Positions 1 through 7,942 of a stretch of 44,451 nucleotides of DNA are shown here, one piece after another. The notes below the pieces were generated by a model. It had not been told where the DNA came from. It saw only the letters and a list, made by a program, of their open reading frames with translations, and did no database searches. The DNA is from an uncultured SAR324 cluster bacterium (GTDB taxonomy: Bacteria; SAR324; NAC60-12), in the NCBI GenBank assembly GCA_902575715.1, contig CACGSI010000005.1, forward strand, positions 1 through 44,451, in the 5' to 3' direction. A program made the position numbers and the translations under genes. Each line of letters opens with the position of its first letter. Positions within the stretch are counted from its first letter, which is position 1.

Positions 1-1365
1 CCATTTAAATTTTTTGGTAACAGCAATACCAATGTTAAAGGCATTTTCTAATGGACTCAGCTCTGGGAAAATCTGTCCCCAATATGTATAACTTAAAGCA
101 CCAATCTGGAATTGATTTGATTTAATAGTCCATCGATTCACTTCACTGTCCAAATGTCTCTTAGCTAATGTTTCAAGATAATTATTAATTTCTTTCCATA
201 GATTTTTATGTAGATTGGTTGTATTGAATGGATCTGAACTCTGTTCAACCTTGTTTTCGTTTAACGTTCCGAAATGAATAATCCAATAAGGATTAAATAA
301 TAACTCAGAAGTGTTTGGTTTTTTGGGAACAATGATGTCTTCTCCAAGATTCAGTTCTTGTCTGATTTTATCAATCAGTTGCTTGAGTCTTTCTTCAGTT
401 ATAAAAGAACTCAAAGCCGTATCTTTGAGGACCATATACTCCAACTCATCAATCATCCCATCTTCCAGTTTCTGCCGGATCATGTCTACAATGATTGGTT
501 CCATCATCTTCGCCTTCTCCTTTTCAATGATCTGCTTAGCTACTGATGGATTGACCTGGGGGACCTCTGCCTGGTAGAACTTGCCGTATAGCTTGTTATC
601 CTCGTCCAGAAGGTAACGGACATCGGTATTGAGGAAATCCAGCTCCTCATCACTCAGTTTCAGACTCAGTTCTTTTTCCTTCTTTCCTATTTCCTCTACA
701 AAACTTCCCCTGTGCTGTTGGTCGTCAATTTCTTTTACCAAAACAGGACGATGGGTGCTGAATACATTGAATCCTGATATTAGTTCCATCAGTGCTTCTT
801 TCATGAGGGGATTCATCAATCTATAGTATTCGTCACCCATGGGCCAGTTGCGCAAAGGATTCTTTGCCTTTTCCTCAGGGTGCGCATAGGTGTTACGAAC
901 TGCGACAAAGGACTCAAAGAAATCCATTCCAGACTTTGACGCAACTGTTCTTCCTTTCTTAAGTGGCTCAAGTGCCTCTGCAAATCCACTGTCCTGCCCC
1001 TTGTTCACAACTTCACTCTTCAGCAGGTTATAGTTGAAGACGAACTCCGATACAGCAGGATAGCTTTTACCCTTTTCGAAATACTCATCGCAAACGGACT
1101 TTCCATCAGCTTTCATCAGCAGGCGCAGCAAGCCTAAGAAGACTCCGAAACTTGGTTTTTTCTTGGCATTTCGGTAGAACTCTGCCTCAAGTGACTCGTT
1201 AATATCCCAGTTGCGTTTATATTCACAAAATATGATGCCCGTGATGTGAGTCAGCAGGGTCTCACCCAGATCCAGCAGGAGTTTGTGTTCTGCTGCAAAG
1301 TCACTAGTCTTCTCCAGCTCAATAAGAGGTTTTACTATCCTTTGCGGGTATGTTTCAAGGTTCAT
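1..1365 (-). CDS. HEPN-motif protein, paralogue A (partial, runs off the left edge)
   Basis: An open frame of 455 codons starts at ATG 1365 and is still open at base 1. It is a paralogue of the gene at 2169-4736. Shared blocks include HKxLLDxGExLL near residue 27, CEYKR/GEYKR near residue 50, VRNTYAHPEE (R157, H162) against MRNIYAHPQQ, WPxxDEYxxLxNP, a FNPYW/WNPWW block, LHKNLW/FHKFLW, and QIGxLxxYYW/TYW followed by a PxxSP block near the window edge. The R-N-x-Y-A-H-P signature in a helical N-terminal region fits the R-x4-6-H active-site motif of HEPN ribonucleases, which are common in toxin-antitoxin and abortive-infection systems. That assignment is inference from a short motif conserved in two copies. 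The rest of the protein is unrecognised. Bases 560-1365 are more GC-rich than 1-560. There is no clear Shine-Dalgarno sequence, only a weak AGAG. Confidence 0.72.
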   Translation of the reverse strand, partial: MNLETYPQRIVKPLIELEKTSDFAAEHKLLLDLGETLLTHITGIIFCEYKRNWDINESLEAEFYRNAKKKPSFGVFLGLLRLLMKADGKSVCDEYFEKGKSYPAVSEFVFNYNLLKSEVVNKGQDSGFAEALEPLKKGRTVASKSGMDFFESFVAVRNTYAHPEEKAKNPLRNWPMGDEYYRLMNPLMKEALMELISGFNVFSTHRPVLVKEIDDQQHRGSFVEEIGKKEKELSLKLSDEELDFLNTDVRYLLDEDNKLYGKFYQAEVPQVNPSVAKQIIEKEKAKMMEPIIVDMIRQKLEDGMIDELEYMVLKDTALSSFITEERLKQLIDKIRQELNLGEDIIVPKKPNTSELLFNPYWIIHFGTLNENKVEQSSDPFNTTNLHKNLWKEINNYLETLAKRHLDSEVNRWTIKSNQFQIGALSYTYWGQIFPELSPLENAFNIGIAVTKKFKW

Positions 1366-1393
1366 GGTCTAATCTCTATAAAAGCTTAAGTAA

Positions 1394-1486
1394 TCATTGT
1401 TTAGAGACATCCAGACTTTCCAAACGCTCCGTCATATTTTGCAGTGTGTTACTGATACTGGAATATTTAACTAACTCAAGACTGAG
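1394..1486 (-). pseudogene. Possible C-terminal remnant of a lost gene
   Basis: A short frame with no start codon reads 30 residues to a TGA at 1394-1396. It has a heptad-like helical pattern (L, V, I, L, M, L, L at regular spacing) and ends in LESLDVSKQ. An in-frame stop lies immediately upstream at 1487-1489, close to where the AT-rich membrane-protein gene ends. Base composition here is like the GC-richer paralogue genes, not like the AT-rich insert. I infer a leftover 3' end of a gene whose body was lost. Chance is possible for so short a frame. Confidence 0.3.
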
Positions 1487-2084
1487 CTATTGTCCTTCTT
1501 TCCATTACTTCATTCCCATTAATTAGTTTACCAATTACAAATAAAAAAATACCAAAAAGTACTAAGCCAAATAACCTTTGCGAAGTAGATGCATTTTCAT
1601 TATTAAAAATTTTTCCAATTAGTCCAATGGAAAGTATGGCAATTATAATAGCTGAAATAATTTTAAAAAAACCAATAAATAAACCCAGAATTAAACCATT
1701 ATATTTTATCGAACTAAATATTACTTTTAATACACAAAACAAAGATAATGATAAGCCGACTAAAATTATATTAATTGTTGATTCATTTTCAACTATAGAA
1801 TTGTTTTCTTGTAATGATCCTCCAATAATTATTGATAAAATAGGGATTAAATAAATCGATGCTGTCCAAAAAAGATCCATGCCATTATAAAATATTACTA
1901 CTCTATTTGTCATTCCAAGAATAAAAATGATAATAAAAGATATAAGTAATATTATTCCTAAAGTATTCCATTCTTCTCGATTCATCGATTCAAGGTATGA
2001 GATAATAATTTGAATATATTTTTCAAATAAAATCTTAAATTCATCTAACATTATATATTTTCGTTCAATTTTATTAAAAACCAC
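1476..2084 (-). CDS. Multi-span membrane protein of unknown function
   Basis: A 202-residue frame begins at GTG 2084. An ATG at 2051 (residue 12) would give 191 residues. Neither has a convincing ribosome binding site. After an amphipathic N-terminus of about 40 residues come about five hydrophobic segments (approx. 43-60, 72-90, 105-125, 130-160, 170-186) separated by short polar loops. I recognise no family. It sits between the two HEPN-motif paralogues in the same direction and is far more AT-rich than the DNA on either side. Its last 11 bases overlap a remnant frame (1394-1486), and its upstream side abuts a remnant of a paralogue N-terminus (2120-2155). It therefore looks inserted, and its final residues (ERRTIAQS) may be a junction product. 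A membrane effector partner for the HEPN proteins is possible but unproven. Confidence 0.6.
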   Translation of the reverse strand: MVFNKIERKYIMLDEFKILFEKYIQIIISYLESMNREEWNTLGIILLISFIIIFILGMTNRVVIFYNGMDLFWTASIYLIPILSIIIGGSLQENNSIVENESTINIILVGLSLSLFCVLKVIFSSIKYNGLILGLFIGFFKIISAIIIAILSIGLIGKIFNNENASTSQRLFGLVLFGIFLFVIGKLINGNEVMERRTIAQS

Positions 2085-2119
2085 ATTTATTCTGGTTTTT
2101 AAGTAGGAATAAACATGTT

Positions 2120-2155
2120 TTTATGTTCTGCCGCCAAGTCACTGGCATTCTCCAG
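2120..2155 (-). pseudogene. Remnant of a third HEPN-paralogue N-terminus
   Basis: These 36 bases match bases 1282-1317 of paralogue A at 30 of 36 positions. In the same frame they encode LENASDLAAEHK against LEKTSDFAAEHK (9 of 12 residues). The frame is open for seven more codons and then stops at 2099-2101; upstream it stops at TAG within 2165-2167. Four of the six substitutions fall in third codon positions, as expected of once-coding DNA. This is a trace of another gene copy, or of a duplication made when the AT-rich membrane gene was inserted. Confidence 0.6.
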
Positions 2156-2168
2156 ATGAAAAAACTAA

Positions 2169-4736
2169 CTATGAATTTGTGTCTGCATTTGAATCTAATT
2201 TGTTTTCTGGATTAACTTCATCAAACTGTGTGAGAAATGAAGAAGCCTCTGAAAGAGCTGATTGAATCTCACTATTCGAATTTGCTGAAGAGTTAATTTG
2301 TTTAGACCATTCAATGCCAAAAATTTTTGATCCTTTAAAATAGTCTTCTCTAGGATGTCCATCATTGTCCATTAACTCCCATTCAGGGTTTTGACTCAAC
2401 CACTTTTGAGAAATAATGATATGATCCATGATTTCTATTCTTCCTTCGATCCTGCAAATTGCAATTAATTCATTATCTCTTCCAATTCGGAAACCTAAAA
2501 TACCCGTCATACCGCAGGACAGATTTGTTTCTGAAGAATACCTGTTTTTCCTGTCGAGATTGTTTTCCCAAGATTTTTTCTGTCCCTTTAAAAATGGATT
2601 TTTTTCCTGGAATTCCTCCATTGCTGATTCAAGTAATCCTGTCTCGGCAAATGTGTTATTGAATACATTAAAATCTAAGGTAAAATTTCTTGCCTTCAAT
2701 TCAGTTAATAAATAATCATAATCAAACCTATTTAGACCATTCTCAATACACTTGTTAAAAAGTGAATCAACTTTTTCTTTAGAGAAGGTACTATCTTCCT
2801 TGATCTCTTCATTGATCATAACTTCAATAATTTTTGATCTATTCCCTTCATATTTCTTAAATAAAATTCTTTCTTTTTCAATAGATAAGTCTTTTTCAAC
2901 AGAGAAATTAATTACATTCAAAATCAATCTTTCAAAAAGATTAAGTGTAATGGTAATTTTTTTTTCGATTTCTTGAATATCATTTATATCTTCTGAACGA
3001 TAAGCTAATTTTTTAAAAGAATGATCATCCGGAATATTCTCTAAATCAAAATTATTCAGATATTCTTCAACTAATATCTCAATCCCATCTATTTTACTTT
3101 TTGTCTCCTTTTGTTGAGGAATTGTAAAATTTAATGATATTTTGTTTTGAATCAATTCTTTTGAAAAATGTTTTATCATATATTTTATCTGGTCTGAATA
3201 GCATTCACGTAATTCAGTATAATTTTCTGGCGTAGTACTAAAATATAATAATCTGTCCCAATCTATCCCTAAATCACAAGAAATTCTTACTGTTTCTCGA
3301 TCTGTAATATTAGTAAATACTCCATAACCTGAATGTTTTGATGTATGGACCCTAATAGCAATATGAAATGTTCCTCCAATGGGTGATACTTTTGGATATA
3401 TCCTGTTCCAATAATAGCCGGTGAGATTACCTATCTGCCAAAAATTAGGTTGAGCCACCCATTCCATTTCATTACTATTTAATATTGGTAAAACAAAATC
3501 ATTACAGAATTCATTGAGTTCATCCCATAAAAACTTATGGAAAAATTCAGTAGTACCAGTGTCATCAGCAGAGCCTTTTTTGACTTCAGAAATAAATTTA
3601 GAATCACTGGTTTTCTTGGCAATTGCTTGTCTTAGAGAGAAATAGTGCCCCCACCAAGGGTTCCATCTTGTTGTTTCAGAGCCCGAAACATCCACTACTT
3701 CATAATCTTCCTCCATTCCCTGTGACTTCAAGTATTTCCTTATCATCTTATCCAGTTCTTCCTCAGTATATCCAGCGGCATCAGATGTCAGTTTGAGGTT
3801 AAAGTACTCAGTATCATCAATCTGATCATCGTCTGAAAATGCCTTGTGGATCAACTGCTCCAGCAGCGCCCGACTCTGACGCTTGCTCTCCTCCTTTACT
3901 ATCCTCTCCCTTACCTCTGCAGAGACTCCAGGCTTTTCATGTTCATAAAATCGTACATATGGCTGCTTCTCATTTTCACTGATTATCACTTTCGTCTCAT
4001 CCTCTGTCTCATCCAGCAAATACTTGGGCAGTTCAACGTCCATTTTAGTTCCTGACTGTTCAACCTCTCCTGACTGATCTGATTTGCGGACAAGGTCTGC
4101 CACCTGATAGTGTCCCAGGACACTTTCCAGGTCTTTCTGTATTTCCTCCAGTGAATTCTGCAGCATGGGATTGAACAGACCAAAGTACTCATCTGCCAGA
4201 GGCCATTCAATCTGTTCACCTGTTTTTCTCAATGTCTGCTGGGGATGTGCGTAGATGTTACGCATTGGTATGAAGGCCTCATCGAAGAACACCTGCTTGG
4301 TTACAGGAACTGGGGACTGACCTTGGCAACGCTCTGCAATAGCGTCTTTGAAACCTGTTCTGATACGAAGTGAAGGATCAGGATTTTCCACACAATGCTG
4401 CTTGACCCGCTTGAAGTAGAAATGATACTCTCCTGCCTGCTCGTGCTTGACTCCTTTACTGAACAGATCACTTAGAGCTGATTCCTGAAGATTGGTGGCG
4501 ATGTCTCGAACGAAACCCCACTGCTGTCCCAAAGAGACACTTCTGGTGGCTGCCAGGTAAAGGCCTCTCTCAACTGGTTCAATGATCTGCTGGTAGCGTT
4601 TGTACTCTCCAAACAGGAATCCCACACAGAGGCTTAGCAAAGCTTCCCCCCAGTCCAGAAGAGCCTTGTGCTGTGCTCCTGGATTAGTCTCTTTTTGAGC
4701 GGCTTTTGCTTTCTTATCTATTTCGCCAAGTATCAT
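2169..4736 (-). CDS. HEPN-motif protein, paralogue B (855 aa)
   Basis: A complete 855-residue frame starts at ATG 4736 with a GAGGA ribosome binding site a few bases upstream. The N-terminal ~200 residues are helical and carry HKALLDWGEALL near residue 23 and MRNIYAHPQQ with R159 and H164, the R-x4-H spacing of HEPN ribonuclease sites. Residues ~240-330 are acidic. A tryptophan-rich block (RWNPWWGHYF) lies near residue 365, and a QIGNLTGYYW block followed by a beta-rich stretch lies near 450. The C-terminal third is lysine/glutamate-rich and unrecognised. Paralogue A shares these blocks in order. The first ~300 codons are close to 48% GC by eye, while the remainder drops to the low thirties or below. 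It faces away from the membrane-protein and nuclease genes on the plus strand. I infer a defence or toxin role; the HEPN assignment rests on motif and position only. Confidence 0.75.
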   Translation of the reverse strand: MILGEIDKKAKAAQKETNPGAQHKALLDWGEALLSLCVGFLFGEYKRYQQIIEPVERGLYLAATRSVSLGQQWGFVRDIATNLQESALSDLFSKGVKHEQAGEYHFYFKRVKQHCVENPDPSLRIRTGFKDAIAERCQGQSPVPVTKQVFFDEAFIPMRNIYAHPQQTLRKTGEQIEWPLADEYFGLFNPMLQNSLEEIQKDLESVLGHYQVADLVRKSDQSGEVEQSGTKMDVELPKYLLDETEDETKVIISENEKQPYVRFYEHEKPGVSAEVRERIVKEESKRQSRALLEQLIHKAFSDDDQIDDTEYFNLKLTSDAAGYTEEELDKMIRKYLKSQGMEEDYEVVDVSGSETTRWNPWWGHYFSLRQAIAKKTSDSKFISEVKKGSADDTGTTEFFHKFLWDELNEFCNDFVLPILNSNEMEWVAQPNFWQIGNLTGYYWNRIYPKVSPIGGTFHIAIRVHTSKHSGYGVFTNITDRETVRISCDLGIDWDRLLYFSTTPENYTELRECYSDQIKYMIKHFSKELIQNKISLNFTIPQQKETKSKIDGIEILVEEYLNNFDLENIPDDHSFKKLAYRSEDINDIQEIEKKITITLNLFERLILNVINFSVEKDLSIEKERILFKKYEGNRSKIIEVMINEEIKEDSTFSKEKVDSLFNKCIENGLNRFDYDYLLTELKARNFTLDFNVFNNTFAETGLLESAMEEFQEKNPFLKGQKKSWENNLDRKNRYSSETNLSCGMTGILGFRIGRDNELIAICRIEGRIEIMDHIIISQKWLSQNPEWELMDNDGHPREDYFKGSKIFGIEWSKQINSSANSNSEIQSALSEASSFLTQFDEVNPENKLDSNADTNS

Positions 4737-5004
4737 ATTTCCTCATTACTATAATTAATGAATTCATGCAATTTCTTAATATCTAATTTTTTTCAAAATT
4801 TAACATTTTTTATATTCATAGTAAAGATTCTATTTGGTAAAAAATTACATAAAGAATGTGAGTCTAGGTTAAATATTTTTAAAAAAATTTTAAGAATTGG
4901 TGTTAATGAACAACAATATACAAAATACTTTATTTAGTTTGTGTTCTTGTTATTATGGTTTTTTGTTACAAATTAAATAAAATTTTGTATATGGAGGAAT
5001 TATT
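4737..5004. promoter_or_regulatory. Divergent AT-rich spacer between the HEPN gene and the membrane-protein gene
   Basis: These 268 bases separate oppositely transcribed genes and so must hold promoters for both directions. The sequence is extremely AT-rich, with many TATAAT-like matches that cannot be told apart by eye. The one clear signal is GGAGG at 4993-4997, seven bases before the GTG start at 5005. I see no coding frame or convincing inverted repeat. Confidence 0.4.
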
Positions 5005-5334
5005 GTGATTGAAACATTAAACAAACTTACTGAAATAATGGATAGTGTAGGATCAGCTATTAGTATATTGTCTAGGTCTCTTGGTTTGTTAGTAATTGAG
5101 TGTGTAGTTCTCCTTTTTATTTCTTTTATTTTACTATTTTTTATAAACCAGATAAATGCTGTTTTTCCGAAATTTAATTATTTTTTCGTCATATTATTAT
5201 CATTAATTTTTGCGTATGTGACTGGAATGAGTTTGCTTGGATTGGTAAAATATTTTGCTGTTATGTTTCTGCCTTTTATATTGTCAATATTGATAAATCA
5301 ATTTGCAAAATTTTTTATCAAAAAAATACAATAA
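5005..5334 (+). CDS. Small membrane protein (109 aa)
   Basis: The frame starts at GTG 5005, supported by a strong GGAGG at 4993-4997. The product is about 109 residues: a short amphipathic N-terminus (1-22), then hydrophobic spans at about 25-48, 58-78 and 82-100, ending in a basic tail (FIKKIQ). No family is recognised. It is the first gene of a plus-strand group that continues with a 17-codon frame and the two-nuclease protein at 5455. Small multi-span proteins beside nuclease and HEPN genes are often membrane-perturbing effectors or their partners, but nothing in this sequence proves that. Confidence 0.65.
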   Translation: MIETLNKLTEIMDSVGSAISILSRSLGLLVIECVVLLFISFILLFFINQINAVFPKFNYFFVILLSLIFAYVTGMSLLGLVKYFAVMFLPFILSILINQFAKFFIKKIQ

Positions 5335-5350
5335 TGGGAGGATATAATTT

Positions 5351-5404
5351 GTGGTCAAGCTGTTCTGTGAGATCTTGATGAGTAGACTTCATAAAATTTT
5401 CTAG
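5351..5404 (+). CDS. Possible 17-codon microprotein
   Basis: GTG at 5351 is preceded by GGGAGG (5336-5341), a near-perfect Shine-Dalgarno sequence at nine bases' spacing, two bases after the stop of the 109-aa gene. The frame reads 17 residues (MVKLFCEILMSRLHKIF) to TAG at 5402-5404. The product would be a short basic, amphipathic peptide. The strong ribosome site is the only support. It could instead be the truncated start of a lost gene or a translated leader for the nuclease gene. Confidence 0.3.
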   Translation: MVKLFCEILMSRLHKIF

Positions 5405-5454
5405 ATCTTTCTAAAACAATTCTTTATGTGTTTATTAGAAGTAACAGGAATAAT

Positions 5455-6909
5455 ATGTCTAAAAAACTCTCTAAATCAAGAATTATAAGTGGATTGCAGT
5501 GCGTAAAACGCCTTCATCAAGAAATCTATCATCCAGAAAGATCCGAAATTTCCGATGCCACAGAACAGATATTTGCACAAGGCAATCAAATTGGAGACTT
5601 GGCTTGTAAGCAATATCCCAATGGAATTTTGATTGAGAGGAATCCGCTTAGTGAAGCCTTAAGAAAAACGGAAGAATTACTCAAAAATCCTGATTGCCCT
5701 CCACTATTTGAAGCAACTTTTGAACATGAAGGAGTATTTGTGCAAGCTGATATTCTTATTCCTGGAAAAGACGGATTTGAAATTATTGAAGTCAAAAGTT
5801 CAACGAAAATAAAACCCACCTTTTTAAAGGACTGTGCAATCCAGTATTGGGTGATTAATGGTGCAGGATATAGGATTTCAAGAATGCAACTGGAACATGT
5901 TGACAATCAGTTCGTTTATGAAGGAAATCTCAATTACAACGGTTTGATGAAAAAAGTCGATGTATTAGAAGAGATATTACCTGACCTTAAGCAAGTCCCA
6001 GTCTGGGTAGAGCAATTCAAGGCAATACTAGAAAATGATGAACCAGAAATCAAAGTCGGGCCTCACTGCAATGATCCATATTCCTGTTCCTTCAAGAGTC
6101 ATTGTTATGAATCTCTGGGAGATTGGCCAATCACTGATTTACCTAATCTGGGTAAACTTGCATTAGAACTCCAGGAAGAGGGGCATACAGACTTACGCAA
6201 AATTCCAGAAAATAGACTGAGCAACTCTCTACATAGAAGGGTACACCGCGTTATTTCCAGTCAAACTCCTGAACTTGATCCGCAGGCCAGTGAGGAACTT
6301 GCAAAACTCAGTTATCCCAGAAATTATCTCGATTTTGAAACAATCGCTTTTGCAATGCCTATTTGGGAAGGAACACGTCCATTTGAACAGCTTCCTTTTC
6401 AGTGGTCATGTCATATTGAGGACAGTACAGGAAACTTTGAACATTTTGAATTTTTGGATACCAGTGGAAAAATGCCAATGCTGGATTTTGCTGAAAAGCT
6501 TATATCTACAATTGACAATGATGGGCCAGTGATTGTTTATAGTGGTTATGAGGGAGTAATTCTTCGTATGATGGAAAATCAAATCCCAGATTTAGCATTA
6601 GAGTTAGCACGAATACAAGCAAGACTTTTTGACCTTCTCCCCTTGACCAAGAAATACTATTGTCATCCTGAAATGCGAGGTAGCTGGAGCATTAAATCTG
6701 TTTTACCTACTTTTGCTCCTGAATTGGATTATGGAGATTTGGAAGTGCAGGGAGGTCAAGCTGCACAACAGAAATTTCTTGAAATTATTAAACCTGGAAT
6801 AAGCGAAAATGAACTGGGAAAAGGCCGAACCTCCTTACTAGAATATTGTAAGAGAGATACTTTGGCGATGGTTAAATTGGCTCACTTTTTAGCAGGGCAT
6901 CGTACATAA
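5455..6909 (+). CDS. DUF2779-type protein: Cas4-like nuclease plus DEDDy-type exonuclease
   Basis: ATG 5455 is preferred over the in-frame GTG at 5428 because AGGA precedes it at five bases; the product is then 484 residues. The N-terminal half is a PD-(D/E)xK nuclease: QADI with D99 and IIEVKSS with E112 and K114. Four cysteines, C16 and C205/C211/C217, are spaced as in Cas4/AddB iron-sulfur nucleases. The C-terminal half shows the DEDD exonuclease pattern: YLDFET (D293, E295), LFDLLP (D393) and YCKRD (Y464, D468). This architecture fits the DUF2779 (TM0106-like RecB nuclease) family. All visible catalytic residues are present, so it should be active on nucleic acid. Its in vivo role is not known to me. 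It lies in the island between the HEPN-motif genes and the broken mcrC, converging with the latter across 36 bases. Confidence 0.85.
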   Translation: MSKKLSKSRIISGLQCVKRLHQEIYHPERSEISDATEQIFAQGNQIGDLACKQYPNGILIERNPLSEALRKTEELLKNPDCPPLFEATFEHEGVFVQADILIPGKDGFEIIEVKSSTKIKPTFLKDCAIQYWVINGAGYRISRMQLEHVDNQFVYEGNLNYNGLMKKVDVLEEILPDLKQVPVWVEQFKAILENDEPEIKVGPHCNDPYSCSFKSHCYESLGDWPITDLPNLGKLALELQEEGHTDLRKIPENRLSNSLHRRVHRVISSQTPELDPQASEELAKLSYPRNYLDFETIAFAMPIWEGTRPFEQLPFQWSCHIEDSTGNFEHFEFLDTSGKMPMLDFAEKLISTIDNDGPVIVYSGYEGVILRMMENQIPDLALELARIQARLFDLLPLTKKYYCHPEMRGSWSIKSVLPTFAPELDYGDLEVQGGQAAQQKFLEIIKPGISENELGKGRTSLLEYCKRDTLAMVKLAHFLAGHRT

Positions 6910-6945
6910 TGTAGTTAACCGAATTTATTCCTATTAATTCTGCAG

Positions 6946-7530
6946 TCACCTTTTACAAAACATGTTATTAGTTAAATTCATAATTTTAAAATCTAATTCC
7001 TTTTTCAGAATTTTATAATCGCTACAATCATGATCGAGCATCATCGGGAATTTATGCACATTGATATGGATCTCTTTTTTAATGTTGCTTAATTCATCTT
7101 TTACAGTAAAACAGGCTTCTGGAATGCCTGAATTGTTTAAGTTGCTACTGTCTTCATGATTATTTATAGAAGTTGGATAAAGTAGAATTATGTTACTCAC
7201 TTCGTATCGAATCGCATAGGATACTACCTGATACATATCGGATTGAGAAACACCTTTTTTCAAATCAATATTTTGGTTTAGTATTTTATACTTAGTATCA
7301 ACGATTGTATTTTTTGTATGATCAGCTTTATTTTGAATATATATATCAGGTATAAGCTGGAAAACATTTGCATCATTTGTAGAGGCTAAATACTGATCTT
7401 GCTTCTGAGCTATAATGTCTAAATCTTTTCTATTTTCGTCTAAAAATCCTACTACAAATTCTTCAAAGATCTTCTCCATGGGAAGCAGGAAAGCAAACAC
7501 TTCAAATTCTTCTTTGTAGGAAAAAACCAT
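6946..7530 (-). pseudogene. 5'-truncated McrC-type restriction nuclease
   Basis: The 194-residue frame matches the C-terminal nuclease domain of McrC, the catalytic subunit of McrBC-type GTP-dependent methylcytosine restriction. It has a start-of-domain segment FAFLLPMEKIFEEFV, then PDIYI (D62) and IVDTKYK (D78, K80) of the PD-(D/E)xK site. McrC proteins are usually 350-450 residues, so the N-terminal half that contacts McrB is missing. There is no ribosome site before ATG 7530. The frame remains open upstream toward the tRNA-Ser gene, which starts 63 bases away, but that stretch encodes a proline/asparagine-rich string that does not look like McrC. No mcrB is present in the window. I read this as a fragment left by recombination at the tRNA end and probably not functional alone. 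Confidence 0.7.
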
Positions 7531-7593
7531 TAAGTATTTACAATAGTTTGTATTATTATTTGGGATGGTTTGGAATGGGATGGACGAGGGTAG

Positions 7594-7683
7594 TGGCGGA
7601 GGGAGAGGGATTCGAACCCTCGGTACACTTTCGCATACGGCACATTAGCAATGTGCTGGTTTAAGCCACTCACCCACCCCTCC
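7594..7683 (-). tRNA. tRNA-Ser(GCU)
   Basis: The minus strand folds as a complete 90-base class II tRNA. The acceptor GGAGGGG pairs with TCCCTCC, the discriminator is G, and CCA is encoded (7594-7596). The TTCGAAT T-loop and a long variable arm typical of serine tRNAs are visible. The anticodon is GCT (7647-7649), reading AGC/AGU. Its 3' end abuts the accessory region, the usual side for tRNA-site integration. Confidence 0.95.
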
Positions 7684-7942
7684 TAAATTTTTTTTCAAAA
7701 CATCAAAAATAATAATATTTTTAGATAATAACTAAAAATTTGGCAAGTCTTTCTTCAAAAGTCTTTAAATTGTATTTTTTTTATTTTTATAAATCAATTT
7801 TTTTAAGATATGAAATATATTTTAGATATTATTTTTACAAAAATATTATCTACTTGCCTTTATCTCTCTGATTTATAGATAATAATAGAGAAAATTCTTC
7901 TACATATTATCTTTAAAATAATTTTATCTTTGGAGAAAAGTT

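Noticed and set aside
1..7594. CRISPR array in the island next to the Cas4-like nuclease
   Set aside because: No regularly spaced direct repeats are present and no other cas gene is seen; the Cas4-like domain belongs to a DUF2779 fusion.
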